Source: Candidatus Peribacteria bacterium RIFCSPHIGHO2_02_FULL_49_16 (GTDB taxonomy: Bacteria; Patescibacteriota; Gracilibacteria; Peribacterales; Peribacteraceae). From it: DNA of 64,000 bases. The notes beneath the pieces were generated by a model. The model saw nothing but the letters and a program-made list of their open reading frames with translations, was not told where the DNA came from and did no database searches. The translations under genes and the position numbers were made by a program. The number at the start of each line of letters is the position of its first letter. Within the stretch, counting starts at the first letter, position 1. Shown here one piece after another: positions 50,884 to 60,214 of the stretch. The DNA lies in contig MFXT01000026.1 of the NCBI GenBank assembly GCA_001788955.1, forward strand, positions 3,760-67,759, in the 5' to 3' direction.

Positions 50884-51801
50884 TTAATTCTCTTCAAGAT
50901 AGTGAAAAAGACTGTTTGCGGCAACGGAGCCCTCTCCGGCAGCGGTTGTGAATTGGGCAAAATGATTGGAGCCGGAACTTAAGTCTCCAGCGGCAAATAT
51001 TCCGGGGATACTCGTGCGCATGCCCTCATCAACCTTCACATGCCCTCGCTCATCAATGTCACACCCAAGTTTCTTTGCCAGAACCGTATCTGCATCGGCG
51101 CCAATCTCCATGAAGACGCCCTGTACATTGATCATGTCCGATCGCTCAAAATCTTTATCCAAACGAACGCCCGTGACCACCTGATCTCCCAAAACTTCCA
51201 CGACGTTTCGCTCCAAAACGAACACGACATTATCGCGTGCCTTTACGCGATCCACCCAGTACGGCTCTGCGCGAAATTCCTTGCGACGATGAATGAGATA
51301 CACCTTATTTGCCACCTGCGCAGCGATTGCCGCACCTTCTACAGCCGCGTCCCCTCCTCCGACGACTGCCACATCTTTTCCTTTGTAGAAGTATGCATCG
51401 CATGTTGCGCAGTACGTTACACCTTTGCCCGAAAAATCCTCTTCCCCTGGAACACCGAGTTTTCTGTTCTTTGTTCCCGTCGCAAGAATCACTGTTTTTG
51501 CCTCCGCGGTCTCGCCGCTCTGCAATGTCACACGAAAGCCCTTATCCATCTTTTCTACAGTCTCCACACGTGCATTTTTATGTTCCACTCCATCAAAACT
51601 CAACGCATGCTCCTTAAATTTCTCCATCAGATCAGGCCCTGCAATATGAATAATGCCAGGCCAGTCCCCCACCTCCGCAGCCGCCATCCCCGTTCCTCCC
51701 TCTTTATCACCAATAATCAATGTGGAGAGCTTATATCGCGCCGTATAAATCGCCGCCGTATACCCGGCGCACCCCAAGCCGATAATAATGACATCGTACA
51801 T
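50884..51801 (-). CDS. trxB: Thioredoxin reductase-like FAD disulfide oxidoreductase
   Basis: This NADPH-dependent flavoenzyme reduces thioredoxin. The 305-residue protein starts YDVIIIGLGCAGYTAAIYTARY (FAD site; the usual GPAG is GCAG), has the redox pair TYCATCDAYF at about residue 130, the NADPH site VAVVGGGDAAVEGA, and the FAD motif IPGIFAAGDL. The length is typical. The ATG at 51801 follows TAAGCT by 7 bases. Upstream lies the terminator of glutamate dehydrogenase, so it is a separate unit. Confidence 0.93.
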   Translation of the reverse strand: MYDVIIIGLGCAGYTAAIYTARYKLSTLIIGDKEGGTGMAAAEVGDWPGIIHIAGPDLMEKFKEHALSFDGVEHKNARVETVEKMDKGFRVTLQSGETAEAKTVILATGTKNRKLGVPGEEDFSGKGVTYCATCDAYFYKGKDVAVVGGGDAAVEGAAIAAQVANKVYLIHRRKEFRAEPYWVDRVKARDNVVFVLERNVVEVLGDQVVTGVRLDKDFERSDMINVQGVFMEIGADADTVLAKKLGCDIDERGHVKVDEGMRTSIPGIFAAGDLSSGSNHFAQFTTAAGEGSVAANSLFHYLEEN

Positions 51802-51808
51802 GTCGCTC

Positions 51809-51814
51809 AGCTTA
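51809..51814 (-). promoter_or_regulatory. trxB -10 box
   Basis: TAAGCT on the minus strand lies 7 bases before the trxB ATG. Confidence 0.4.
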
Positions 51815-51868
51815 CTGGAGTCTGCTTACAGAAAAAAGATACACCATAATACACGCACAAAAATGATC

Positions 51869-51908
51869 AAAAAGTCGCGAAGCGGAAGCTTGCTTCCGCT
51901 GGAGCGAC
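51869..51908 (-). terminator. Intrinsic terminator of glutamate dehydrogenase
   Basis: On the minus strand AGCGGAAGC and GCTTCCGCT form a perfect 9-bp stem with a 2-base loop, extended by GTCGC/GCGAC across small internal bulges (51874-51908), and followed by TTTTT. It lies 6 bases after the dehydrogenase stop. The palindromic style resembles the REP-like elements. Confidence 0.85.
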
Positions 51909-51914
51909 ACTAAG

Positions 51915-53219
51915 TTATACCCATCCTCTTTTTCGCATCGTTTCCAACATACGCTGCACGCCAACGGAAAATGCTGCCTGACGATAGGAAATGCGATGAC
52001 GTTGTGCCTCATGCCGAACCGCGGTAAAAGCGGCGAGCATGATGCGTCTAAGATCCTCTTTAACCTGTTCTGTCGTCCATTGCCTGCCAGAACGGCCTTG
52101 CGCCCACTCAAAGTAACTCACGACCACACCGCCCGCATTCGCCAGAACATCTGGAATGACCATGACGCCGCGCACATCTAAAAGAGCATCCGCTTCTGGA
52201 GTCGTGGGACCATTGGCAAGCTCCAGAACATACTTCGCCTCAATACGCGCCGCGTTTTCTTCCGTAATGACATTATCAAGCGCGGCCGGAATAAGAATAT
52301 CGCACGGTAATTCCAAAAGTTCCTCGTTCGTCACGCGCTGTACATGATCCAATTTCATCTTTTCAATATCACATACCGACCCTTTGCAATACTCCCCTGT
52401 TACAGAACCCGTATGCTTCTTGTATTTCTGAATCCGGAATGGATCAATGCCATCGGGCGAATAGATTCCTCCTTGAGAATCCGACACCGCAACGACATTG
52501 TATCCCGCACGATGCAAAAAGAGCGCCATATGAGCGCCGGCATTTCCAAATCCCTGAATCACCACGCGCAATTCTGTGGGATTAAGCGCGCTGAAGTTCA
52601 CAAGTTCTTCGAGAATGAAGAATCCCCCGCGCGCCGTAGCCGTATCACGACCTGGAATTCCGCCATACGACAGAGGTTTTCCTGTGATAAATCCGGGCGC
52701 ATAGACATCTTGCTTCCGCTCATATTCATCGCGCATCCACGCCATGATATCGGGATTCGTATTCACATCAGGCGCAGCACAATCGCGATATGGACCGAGA
52801 ATATTGATGAATGCGCGTACATACGCTCGCGAGAGTTCTTCTAATTCCCGACGAGTGAGCTTTTTCGGGTCGCACTGCACTCCGCCTTTTGCTCCTCCAA
52901 AGGGAATATCGGCAAGAGCCGTCTTGATGCCCATAAGAGCCGCAAGAGCCTTTACTTCTTCCTCATTCGCATCGGGATGGAAACGAATGCCCCCTTTATA
53001 CGGCCCGCGCGCATTGTTGAACTGCACACGGAATGCGGGAAAAATAGCTTCCGATCCATCATCTTTTACAAGAGTCAATTCACATCTATGCACATGCTGC
53101 GGCTGCGACAGGAAGGCAATTTCCTCCGAGCATAAACCCAAACGTTCAATCGTCTGATCCAGCGTCGTACGAAACCGGGTGTAGGGGGTGACAGGTAATG
53201 TGATTGAAGAAGTATTCAT
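51915..53219 (-). CDS. gdhA: Glutamate dehydrogenase
   Basis: This enzyme interconverts 2-oxoglutarate plus ammonium and L-glutamate using NAD(P)H. The 434-residue protein has the substrate-binding block FPAFRVQFNNARGPYKGGIRFHP, the catalytic lysine region IPFGGAKGGVQCDPKKL, DVNTNPDIMAWMRDEYE and the Rossmann loop VVIQGFGNAGAHMALFL. Cofactor preference cannot be read reliably. The ATG at 53219 follows TATACT by 6 bases; a longer frame runs into tRNA-Leu and is not the gene. It supplies L-glutamate, which MurD and MurL encoded next door may use. Confidence 0.94.
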   Translation of the reverse strand: MNTSSITLPVTPYTRFRTTLDQTIERLGLCSEEIAFLSQPQHVHRCELTLVKDDGSEAIFPAFRVQFNNARGPYKGGIRFHPDANEEEVKALAALMGIKTALADIPFGGAKGGVQCDPKKLTRRELEELSRAYVRAFINILGPYRDCAAPDVNTNPDIMAWMRDEYERKQDVYAPGFITGKPLSYGGIPGRDTATARGGFFILEELVNFSALNPTELRVVIQGFGNAGAHMALFLHRAGYNVVAVSDSQGGIYSPDGIDPFRIQKYKKHTGSVTGEYCKGSVCDIEKMKLDHVQRVTNEELLELPCDILIPAALDNVITEENAARIEAKYVLELANGPTTPEADALLDVRGVMVIPDVLANAGGVVVSYFEWAQGRSGRQWTTEQVKEDLRRIMLAAFTAVRHEAQRHRISYRQAAFSVGVQRMLETMRKRGWV

Positions 53220-53225
53220 AGGGCA

Positions 53226-53231
53226 AGTATA
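53226..53231 (-). promoter_or_regulatory. gdhA -10 box
   Basis: TATACT on the minus strand lies 6 bases before the gdhA ATG and 9 bases after the CCA end of tRNA-Leu. Confidence 0.55.
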
Positions 53232-53240
53232 GAGGTTGAA

Positions 53241-53326
53241 TGGTGCCGGGGGAGAGACTCGAACTCTCATTCCTTGTGGGAACGCGATTTTGAGTCGCGC
53301 GCGTCTACCGGTTCCGCCACCCCGGC
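53241..53326 (-). tRNA. tRNA-Leu (CAA)
   Basis: This class II tRNA has a long variable arm. Acceptor GCCGGGG/CCCCGGC, D arm GGCGGAACCGGTAGACGC, anticodon stem CGCGA/TCGCG around CTCAAAA (CAA), T arm GAGAG-TTCGAGT-CTCTC and an encoded CCA are visible. Confidence 0.93.
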
Positions 53327-53378
53327 TAATTCTGATAAATACTAACGTTTTCCGCCTGTAGATAAAAGCAAAAAGCGG

Positions 53379-53384
53379 TAAAAT
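53379..53384 (+). promoter_or_regulatory. murL -10 box
   Basis: TAAAAT lies 13 bases before the ATG at 53398. It overlaps an earlier in-frame ATG (53383), which is therefore unlikely to be the start. Confidence 0.4.
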
Positions 53385-53397
53385 GGAATCCTCCCTT

Positions 53398-54735
53398 ATG
53401 AATCAGTACTCCACTTTCGTCTTCGAATCCACCGCTTTTGACGAGCGTTCGGGAAAAGTGCATTTGCATTATAGTATAGATGGAAAAATACACTTCGATG
53501 AAGTTGTGCAACTTCCGCGAAAAGGCATGCGGAAAAAGAACATTGATCCAGAGCTCTTCGATCGAGCACTCTTCAACCTGCACCTGATTGGCGGCATCAG
53601 TTACTACAAAACCTTCTGCCCGAAGGAAATCATTATCAAATCAGGAACGCTTTCTAAAAGCCAGGCTCTGTTCTGGAATGAGCTCTATGAAAACGGCCTC
53701 GGGGAATTCTTCTACTGTAATAATATTGATTTTCAGGATCTTATTCATTTTCCATATACAGAAAAGGATGCACCGTCTTACATTCCTTTTGCGCCAGAAA
53801 ACACAGAAATTATTGTTCCCATCGGGGGCGGAAAAGATTCTCTCGTGAGCATAGAACTCCTGAAAGCCTCTGGGCATGCGTGCCTCGGACTGCGTATGGG
53901 AAAGCATCCGCTGATTACTGTGCTTGCGGAGAAAGCAGGAATTCCTCTCCTCGAAATTTCCCGCACACTCGCGCCGGAACTTTTTACGCTTCATGAAAAA
54001 GGCGCCTTAAACGGCCACGTTCCGATCACCGCTTACGTTTCATTTCTCTCTATTCTCACGGCCCTGCTCTACGGCCACTCCACCGTTGTTATGAGCAACG
54101 AGCGCAGCGCAAACGTCGGTTCTCTCATATACAAAGGAAAAGAGATCAATCATCAATGGAGCAAAGGGTTCTCCTTCGAAAAAGCATTGCAGCAGTACTG
54201 CAAAGAATTCATCACGCCCGATATCCGCTATTTCAGCCTTCTTCGTCCTCTAAGCGAACTCTCGATCGTCAAACAATTCACACGCTACCCGCAGTATTTC
54301 CCCTATTTCACAAGCTGTAATACCAATTGGAAAATTTCAGGAAATTATCAAGAAAAACGGTGGTGCAATATGTGTTCCAAATGCGCATGTATGTTTGCAC
54401 TCTTTTCCGCATCTATGAGCAAAGAACATGTTCTCGAAATATTCGGGAAAAATCTCTACGAGCATGAAGAAACTCTTCCCCTCTTTCGTAAACTCCTCGG
54501 CAGCGAAGGATGGAAACCTTTTGAATGCGTTGCACTTCCACAAGAGATGCAGGCGGCATTTATTCTCGCCAGAGAGCGAAACGATTGGAACGATACATTG
54601 GTCATGCAACGGTTCTTTACAGAAGAACTTCCACATCTCTGTCAAACAAAAGAACTCGTCCAGGATGTTCTCAAGCCCGTCTGTGACCACAGCATACCGA
54701 ATGAATTCTCCACTATCCTTTCCTCCATCATATGA
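53398..54735 (+). CDS. murL: Probable MurL: UDP-MurNAc-L-Ala-L-Glu epimerase
   Basis: MurL, known from Xanthomonas, epimerises the terminal L-Glu of UDP-MurNAc-L-Ala-L-Glu to D-Glu with ATP. The 445-residue protein has a PP-loop ATP motif VPIGGGKDSLVSIELL at about residue 145, VVMSNERSANVG, and a cysteine-rich block FTSCNTNW...RWCNMCSKCACMFALFS. All fit this PP-loop family and its length. The next gene is a murD overlapping by ATGA, the same pairing as murD2-murL. No murI is in the window. Identification is from recalled family features; another PP-loop ligase is the alternative. Confidence 0.75.
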   Translation: MNQYSTFVFESTAFDERSGKVHLHYSIDGKIHFDEVVQLPRKGMRKKNIDPELFDRALFNLHLIGGISYYKTFCPKEIIIKSGTLSKSQALFWNELYENGLGEFFYCNNIDFQDLIHFPYTEKDAPSYIPFAPENTEIIVPIGGGKDSLVSIELLKASGHACLGLRMGKHPLITVLAEKAGIPLLEISRTLAPELFTLHEKGALNGHVPITAYVSFLSILTALLYGHSTVVMSNERSANVGSLIYKGKEINHQWSKGFSFEKALQQYCKEFITPDIRYFSLLRPLSELSIVKQFTRYPQYFPYFTSCNTNWKISGNYQEKRWCNMCSKCACMFALFSASMSKEHVLEIFGKNLYEHEETLPLFRKLLGSEGWKPFECVALPQEMQAAFILARERNDWNDTLVMQRFFTEELPHLCQTKELVQDVLKPVCDHSIPNEFSTILSSII

Positions 54736-56045
54736 TCTTGAAAGATCTCTATGGAAAGAGGGTATGCATTGTGGGATTTGGTAGAGAAGGACGGAGTGCT
54801 CTGAATGCTTTAAAAGAGAAATGTGAAGTAACTATTGCGGATAAAAATGAAAAATGTGAAACAAATCTGAAATGCCAAACAGGAGAAAATTATCTGAAAC
54901 ACTTGGAGCAATTTGATGTAATTGTAAAGTCGCCTGGAGTGCCACCCTGTACCGAATTGGATGCTGTCAAAGATAAGATCACATCGGGAACGGCATTATT
55001 TTTAGAAGAAGCACAACATACGAATCATATCGTGATCGCAGTAACAGGATCGAAAGGAAAGAGTACAACCGCCTCACTCATTCATCACATACTGAAAACA
55101 GCAGAGAAAAGATCCGTTCTTCTTGGCAATATCGGCACACCGGCACTGGAACATTTGGATGATTTGAAAAATTCTGAACCAATGTACTTCGTCATGGAGC
55201 TTTCCAGTTATCAACTCATGAATATCACTTGCAGCCCACACATTGCCGTCATCACCAGCTTCTTCCCGGAGCATCTCGATTATCATGGATCACTGGAAGC
55301 CTATAAAGAAGCAAAGAAGAATATCGCTCGCTTTCAGAAAGACGGGGATGTAATTTTTTACGCAGACACTCCCAAAGAAACTCAAGACATTGCAAAGATG
55401 TCACGAGGAAAACACATGCCGTATGACAAAAAAGATGTTGTTTCAGTGATAGAAGACTTCGGATGTCAGCTTCTTGGAGAACACAATATTCATAATATCG
55501 CCGGTGCATGGAAAGTTGCTCACCATCTTGAACTTCCAGAGGAAACGACGATACAGGCCATTCAATCTTTCGCGCCACTCCCTCATCGTCTGGAAGAAAT
55601 TGAAACATATGATGGAATTCGATGGATCAATGACAGCATGTCCACAACCCCAGAGTCCACCATCGTCGCAATCGAAGCATTCGATGGAAACATCGATACC
55701 CTCATTCTCGGCGGCCAAGATCGTGGACTGGATTTTACCCACCTCATCGAACACATTGCTTCATCTGCTATTCAAACAGTAATCTGCCTCCCGGGCTCTG
55801 GCCACCGTATTGCCAATGATCTCAAAAAAGCCAATATCCATACGATCATTGTCGCTTCACTGAAAGAAGCTATCCGGCATGTGCTACAAAAACCCCTACA
55901 ACCCATAACCCATAACCTACAACCTATTTGCCTCCTCTCTCCAGCATCACCAAGCTACAATCAATTCAAAAATTTCGAAGAGAAAGGAGCGGCGTTTAAG
56001 AAGTATATTACGAAATACTCGCCTTCACTCGCATCGTCGAAATAA
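54732..56045 (+). CDS. murD: MurD-type UDP-N-acetylmuramoyl-L-alanine--glutamate ligase
   Basis: This Mur ligase adds glutamate to UDP-MurNAc-L-Ala. The 437-residue protein starts LYGKRVCIVGFGREGRSA, has VKSPGVPP, the P-loop VTGSKGKSTTASLIHHIL, MELSSYQL, TSFFPEHLDYHGS and INDSMSTTPESTIVAIE. Coupling to murL (ATGA overlap) suggests it is a MurD2 adding L-Glu instead of D-Glu, which the sequence alone cannot prove. A CCTACAACC repeat inside encodes KPLQPITHNLQPI near residue 390. The last 38 bases overlap the V-ATPase subunit D gene. Confidence 0.88.
   Translation: MILKDLYGKRVCIVGFGREGRSALNALKEKCEVTIADKNEKCETNLKCQTGENYLKHLEQFDVIVKSPGVPPCTELDAVKDKITSGTALFLEEAQHTNHIVIAVTGSKGKSTTASLIHHILKTAEKRSVLLGNIGTPALEHLDDLKNSEPMYFVMELSSYQLMNITCSPHIAVITSFFPEHLDYHGSLEAYKEAKKNIARFQKDGDVIFYADTPKETQDIAKMSRGKHMPYDKKDVVSVIEDFGCQLLGEHNIHNIAGAWKVAHHLELPEETTIQAIQSFAPLPHRLEEIETYDGIRWINDSMSTTPESTIVAIEAFDGNIDTLILGGQDRGLDFTHLIEHIASSAIQTVICLPGSGHRIANDLKKANIHTIIVASLKEAIRHVLQKPLQPITHNLQPICLLSPASPSYNQFKNFEEKGAAFKKYITKYSPSLASSK
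55895..55928 (+). repeat. CCTATAACC-type repeat inside murD
   Basis: CCTACAACCCATAACC units lie in frame and encode LQPITHNLQPI, nearly the peptide encoded by the copy inside murE. Confidence 0.75.
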
Positions 56046-56625
56046 TCGCGGCACGTTCAGCCTCGTCGAGTTTCATCGTGATGTACTTCACGGTATCTTT
56101 GAAATTGGGAATGACAGTATATTCCAATGCATTCACGCGACGGCGTGTTGTCTCAAGCTCCACAGCCATGTTCTCCACCTGCTTCTCAATCTCCGCAAGT
56201 TGCAAAAGCAACTCAAACACCTGCTCAAAGGTATCGATGGCATTATCCAAAAGTGCATTCGTTGTAGGCGCCCCATAGGTTCTGATTTTCCCCTCTCGTC
56301 GAAGAGTAAAGATGGGAATTCGTACACTCATGACGCTTTTTGTCTCGACATGAAGCTCCATCGTTGCATTTGGACTGGAAAGTGCATTTGTCATCGCATT
56401 TTCCGGCATCCAGGAAGAGGCCAGAAGAAACTGACGAAATGCTCTGCCAAGATCTTCTTCCACTTTCTGTCGCAGCTCTTTTGCCCGGCGCACTGTGCTT
56501 AAAAAAGCCTGCATAAGTCCATCCTGTTTATCTTTCAGCAGCTTATGACCTCTCTGCGCCGATTTGGAACGGCGCTTGAGATCCATAAGAGCCATTCGTG
56601 TGGGATTAACTGCGAGAATTGCCAT
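56008..56625 (-). CDS. atpD: V-type ATPase subunit D
   Basis: Subunit D is the central rotor shaft of V/A-type ATPases. The 205-residue protein begins [33 protein letters not shown], the conserved family start, and is almost wholly coiled coil, with the second conserved segment [31 protein letters not shown] near the C-terminus. It is the last gene of the operon seen here. Its start lies inside the last codons of subunit B (20-base overlap), and its end overlaps murD. Confidence 0.95.
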   Translation of the reverse strand: MAILAVNPTRMALMDLKRRSKSAQRGHKLLKDKQDGLMQAFLSTVRRAKELRQKVEEDLGRAFRQFLLASSWMPENAMTNALSSPNATMELHVETKSVMSVRIPIFTLRREGKIRTYGAPTTNALLDNAIDTFEQVFELLLQLAEIEKQVENMAVELETTRRRVNALEYTVIPNFKDTVKYITMKLDEAERAAIISTMRVKASIS

Positions 56626-58051
56626 GCATGTACTTCTTAATATGTTCGGACTTCACACGCTTGAGCTCGCTCTCCGGAAGCTCTCTCAAAAGACTCCAAC
56701 CCAAATTCAGTGCATCAAAGATGGATCGATTTTCCTGATCTCCCTGTCGAATGAATTCATCCTCAAATCGCTTCGCAAATTTCAGATACGCTTTATCCGT
56801 ATCACCTAAAGACGATTCTCCCAAAATCACCGCCAGTTCGCGCACTTCGACTCCTCGCGCATATGCGGCCGTCAGCTGATTATCCAAGCCTTTGTGATCC
56901 TCACGAGTACTTTTTTCGTTCTGCACGCCGGGCTTTAAGCGTGATAATGATCCCATCGGAATCACTGGAGGATAAATCCCCTTCTGATTTAAGTCGCGAT
57001 CAAGACGGATTTGCCCCTCGGTAATGTATCCGGTCAAGTCCGGAATAGGATGTGTCACATCATCTTCCGGCATCGTGAGAATCGGAATTTGCGTCACACT
57101 CCCTTTTCCTCCTTTTATTCGACCGGCACGCTCGTAGAGCGTCGCAAGATTTGTGTAGAGATATCCCGGATATCCACGACGGCCTGGAACTTCCTTTCGT
57201 GCAGCAGATACTTCACGCAATGCCTCACAGTAATTCGTCATATCGGTGAGAATCACCGTTACGTGATACTCCTTCTGAAACGCAAGATATTCCGCAATGG
57301 TCAAAGCAATACGCGGAGTCGCAATACGTTCCACAACCGGATGATCCGCTGTATTAAGCAGAAGAACAGCACGCGACAGGGCGCCGCTGCGCTCAAATTC
57401 GTTACGGAAATATTCCGCTTCCTCAAACGTCACACCCATTGCACCAAAAACCACGGCAAATTTCTCCTCGTTTGCTCCCTCCCTCTCGCTTTCCATTTCC
57501 TGATCACACATCTTCCCCTGCTCCACTTCTTCATCCTTGAGCACACGCGCCTGTCGTGCAATCTGCGCTGCAAGCTGGTTATGCGGAAGCCCTGCACCGG
57601 AGAAAATAGGCAATTTCTGACCGCGAACCAATGTATTCATCACATCAATGGTGGCAATACCCGTTTGAATAAAATCGTCCGGGAATGCGCGCGAATAGGG
57701 ATTGATCGGCGCACCATTGATATCGAGTTTCATCTCCGGCACAATTTCCGGCCCATCATCCACAGGCTTTCCTGAACCGGAGAAGACGCGACCAAGAAGA
57801 TCTTCGGATACTCCAAACTGGAACGTGCGACCAAGAAAACGAACTTTTGTTCCTTCGATGGTTGTTCCTTGAGCAGATTCAAACAGCTGCACTACTGCCA
57901 TCCCTTCTCGTGCCTCCAGAACATTTCCCAACCGCACACTTCCGTCAGGCAGTTCTATTTCACAGAGTTCATCGTATACAACATTTTCCACGCCTTCGAC
58001 AATCAGGAGAGGACCTGCGATATCCGTAACGGTTTTATAAGCGGTAGACAT
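56606..58051 (-). CDS. atpB: V-type ATPase subunit B (non-catalytic)
   Basis: Subunit B forms the stator ring with A and has a degenerate nucleotide site. The 481-residue protein begins [20 protein letters not shown], contains [20 protein letters not shown] in place of a normal P-loop (as expected for B), and [18 protein letters not shown]. The [35 protein letters not shown] block is strongly conserved. The ATG at 58051 is 10 bases after the end of subunit A; a longer upstream frame lies inside A. Confidence 0.96.
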   Translation of the reverse strand: MSTAYKTVTDIAGPLLIVEGVENVVYDELCEIELPDGSVRLGNVLEAREGMAVVQLFESAQGTTIEGTKVRFLGRTFQFGVSEDLLGRVFSGSGKPVDDGPEIVPEMKLDINGAPINPYSRAFPDDFIQTGIATIDVMNTLVRGQKLPIFSGAGLPHNQLAAQIARQARVLKDEEVEQGKMCDQEMESEREGANEEKFAVVFGAMGVTFEEAEYFRNEFERSGALSRAVLLLNTADHPVVERIATPRIALTIAEYLAFQKEYHVTVILTDMTNYCEALREVSAARKEVPGRRGYPGYLYTNLATLYERAGRIKGGKGSVTQIPILTMPEDDVTHPIPDLTGYITEGQIRLDRDLNQKGIYPPVIPMGSLSRLKPGVQNEKSTREDHKGLDNQLTAAYARGVEVRELAVILGESSLGDTDKAYLKFAKRFEDEFIRQGDQENRSIFDALNLGWSLLRELPESELKRVKSEHIKKYMHGNSRS

Positions 58052-58061
58052 AGATGAGGGA

Positions 58062-59825
58062 TTAGGAAGTTTTGAGGGCAGTGATTTGGCTAATAATCGT
58101 CTTCTCCAGAGCAGAAAATGCGTCGTCGATCTCCTCTTCCGGAATGAAGCTGGCTTTTGCAATATCTTCCTTTACAGGTAATTTCTGTAATTTTGAGAAA
58201 TCAAACTCTTCCTGTTCCATCAAAGGGAGCGCCGTATCTAAGAAGAGCAGAATGCATTTAAGAAGAAGATATTGTTTTCGCAAAGAGCTTCGCGCATCAA
58301 TCGGATCAAATCCATTCTGGAAAAGGAAATCCTCGCGAATCATGCGTGCAACCTCCAATGTCAGCTGTTCCTTTAAAGACAGCGCATCCATTCCCACGAG
58401 ACGAACAATTTCTTCAAGTTTGCTTTCTTCTTGCAAGAGTATCTGTGTACGGGTGCGATTACTCGTAAAATCTTCCGCAACTTTGCTTCTGTAATACTCT
58501 TCCAGATTATCCAGATAGAGCGAATAGCTTTGCAGCCAGTTGATCGCAGGGAAATGCCGCTTATAAGCAAGCTTTGCATCGAGCGCCCAGAAGACTTTTG
58601 TCACGCGCAATGTATTTTGCGTTACCGGCTCGGAGAAATCTCCTCCCGGCGGAGAAACCGCTCCAATGACAGAGAGCGATCCGCTGCGGTTATCGGAACC
58701 GAGACAATTCACAATGCCGGCGCGTTCATAGAATCCTGCCGTTCTTGAACCCAAGTAGGCCGGATATCCTTCTTCACCCGGCATTTCCTGCAATCGTCCA
58801 GACATTTCTCGCATCGCCTCTGCCCAACGGGAGGTACTGTCCGCCATGAGCGCAACATCGTATCCCATATCACGGTAATACTCTGCAATCGTAATACCGG
58901 TGTACACACTCGCTTCCCTGGCAGCAACCGGCATGTTACTGGTATTGGCGATCATTACCGTTCGTTTCATTAAAGGCTCACCGGTATTAGGGTCTGTAAG
59001 ATGTGGAAACTCGACCAGAACGTCTGTCATCTCATTTCCCCGCTCCCCGCAACCGATATACACAATCACCTGCGCATCAGAATACTTGGCCAAACTTTGC
59101 TGTGTCACCGTCTTTCCGGAACCGAATGGACCCGGAATCGCTCCAGCTCCTCCTTTTGCAACAGGAAATAACGTGTCAAGAATACGCATACCGGTAACAA
59201 GAGGTGTATTAGGGAATGTTTTCTTCTTCACAGGACGTGGAATACGAATCGGCCATTTCTGCATCAATAAAACTTTCTCTTCTCCATTCTCTGTTTTGAT
59301 GACAGCAATTGTGTCTTCTACGGTAAAGGAGCCCGATTTGATAGACAGGATTTTTCCATGCACATGTGGCGGGACCATCACACGATGCTCAATAAGTGTC
59401 GTCTCCTGTACAACACCAAGAATATCCCCGCCTTGTATGATCTCTCCTTCCTTCTTTCGTACTTCAAAATCCCATTTTTTGGAACGATCCAAACCTTTCG
59501 TCTCAATGCCGCGCGTGATAAACGGACTCTTCGCCTGTTCCTCGATCACCTGTAAAGGTCTTTGAATACCATCGTAAATCGATGTCAGAAGTCCCGGTCC
59601 AAGTTCTGCGGACATAGTGAGCCCCGTACGTTCCACAGGTTCACCAGGGCCAATGCCTCCCGTCTCTTCGTAAACTTGAATGGATGCTTCTTCGCCGTGC
59701 ATTTCAATCACCTCACCCACGAGTCGTTCTTTTGAAACACGCACAACTTCGTACATTTTGGCATCGCGCATGCCCTTGGCAACAACAAGTGGACCGGAGA
59801 CTTTAGTAATAATGGGAGTAGACAT
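58062..59825 (-). CDS. atpA: V-type ATPase subunit A (catalytic)
   Basis: This subunit hydrolyses or makes ATP. The 587-residue protein has the A-subunit insertion after the first beta domain, P-loop [16 protein letters not shown] at about residue 233, [15 protein letters not shown] with the catalytic Glu, and [32 protein letters not shown]. The P-loop form GPFGSGKT and the insertion separate it from F-type beta subunits. It is the central gene of the operon, following F by 32 bases. Confidence 0.97.
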   Translation of the reverse strand: MSTPIITKVSGPLVVAKGMRDAKMYEVVRVSKERLVGEVIEMHGEEASIQVYEETGGIGPGEPVERTGLTMSAELGPGLLTSIYDGIQRPLQVIEEQAKSPFITRGIETKGLDRSKKWDFEVRKKEGEIIQGGDILGVVQETTLIEHRVMVPPHVHGKILSIKSGSFTVEDTIAVIKTENGEEKVLLMQKWPIRIPRPVKKKTFPNTPLVTGMRILDTLFPVAKGGAGAIPGPFGSGKTVTQQSLAKYSDAQVIVYIGCGERGNEMTDVLVEFPHLTDPNTGEPLMKRTVMIANTSNMPVAAREASVYTGITIAEYYRDMGYDVALMADSTSRWAEAMREMSGRLQEMPGEEGYPAYLGSRTAGFYERAGIVNCLGSDNRSGSLSVIGAVSPPGGDFSEPVTQNTLRVTKVFWALDAKLAYKRHFPAINWLQSYSLYLDNLEEYYRSKVAEDFTSNRTRTQILLQEESKLEEIVRLVGMDALSLKEQLTLEVARMIREDFLFQNGFDPIDARSSLRKQYLLLKCILLFLDTALPLMEQEEFDFSKLQKLPVKEDIAKASFIPEEEIDDAFSALEKTIISQITALKTS

Positions 59826-59857
59826 AGGAGAGAATTGGACGGCTGAATAATGAAGAA

Positions 59858-60214
59858 TTAGGTAAGAATGTCGGAACCGACCGCCCGTTCCACAAGACGT
59901 TTGAGACGAGCCAAACCATATCCGGATGACCCCTTGTGAGATGGGAGCGGAATAATAGCAGGAAGTGCACCTTTCACGAGATACTTTTCATCATCGGGAG
60001 TTATGGATGTCATCAGGTCTTCAGTCACAAATACCACCGCATACTGATTGCGTTCCACGCCGTCACCCCCTGTTATCATCTCTTTTTTCAAACGAAAAAC
60101 CTCTTCACGTGCTCTTGCCGTATCGGATACCGCAACAACCTGCACGCCGAGTAGTGCAAATCCGGACACTGCTTCGGTAGAACCGACGATGGCGATGCCA
60201 TATCTATGGGACAT
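59858..60214 (-). CDS. atpF: V-type ATPase subunit F
   Basis: This small rotor subunit binds D in the central stalk. The 118-residue protein has IAIVGSTEAVSGFALLGVQVVAV at the start and YAVVFVTEDLMTSI, the two conserved stretches of the family, and ends with IPLPSHKGSSGYGLARLKRLVERAVG. Its ATG overlaps the TAA of subunit C by one base. Position between C and A matches the Enterococcus ntp operon, where it is called NtpG. Confidence 0.92.
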   Translation of the reverse strand: MSHRYGIAIVGSTEAVSGFALLGVQVVAVSDTARAREEVFRLKKEMITGGDGVERNQYAVVFVTEDLMTSITPDDEKYLVKGALPAIIPLPSHKGSSGYGLARLKRLVERAVGSDILT

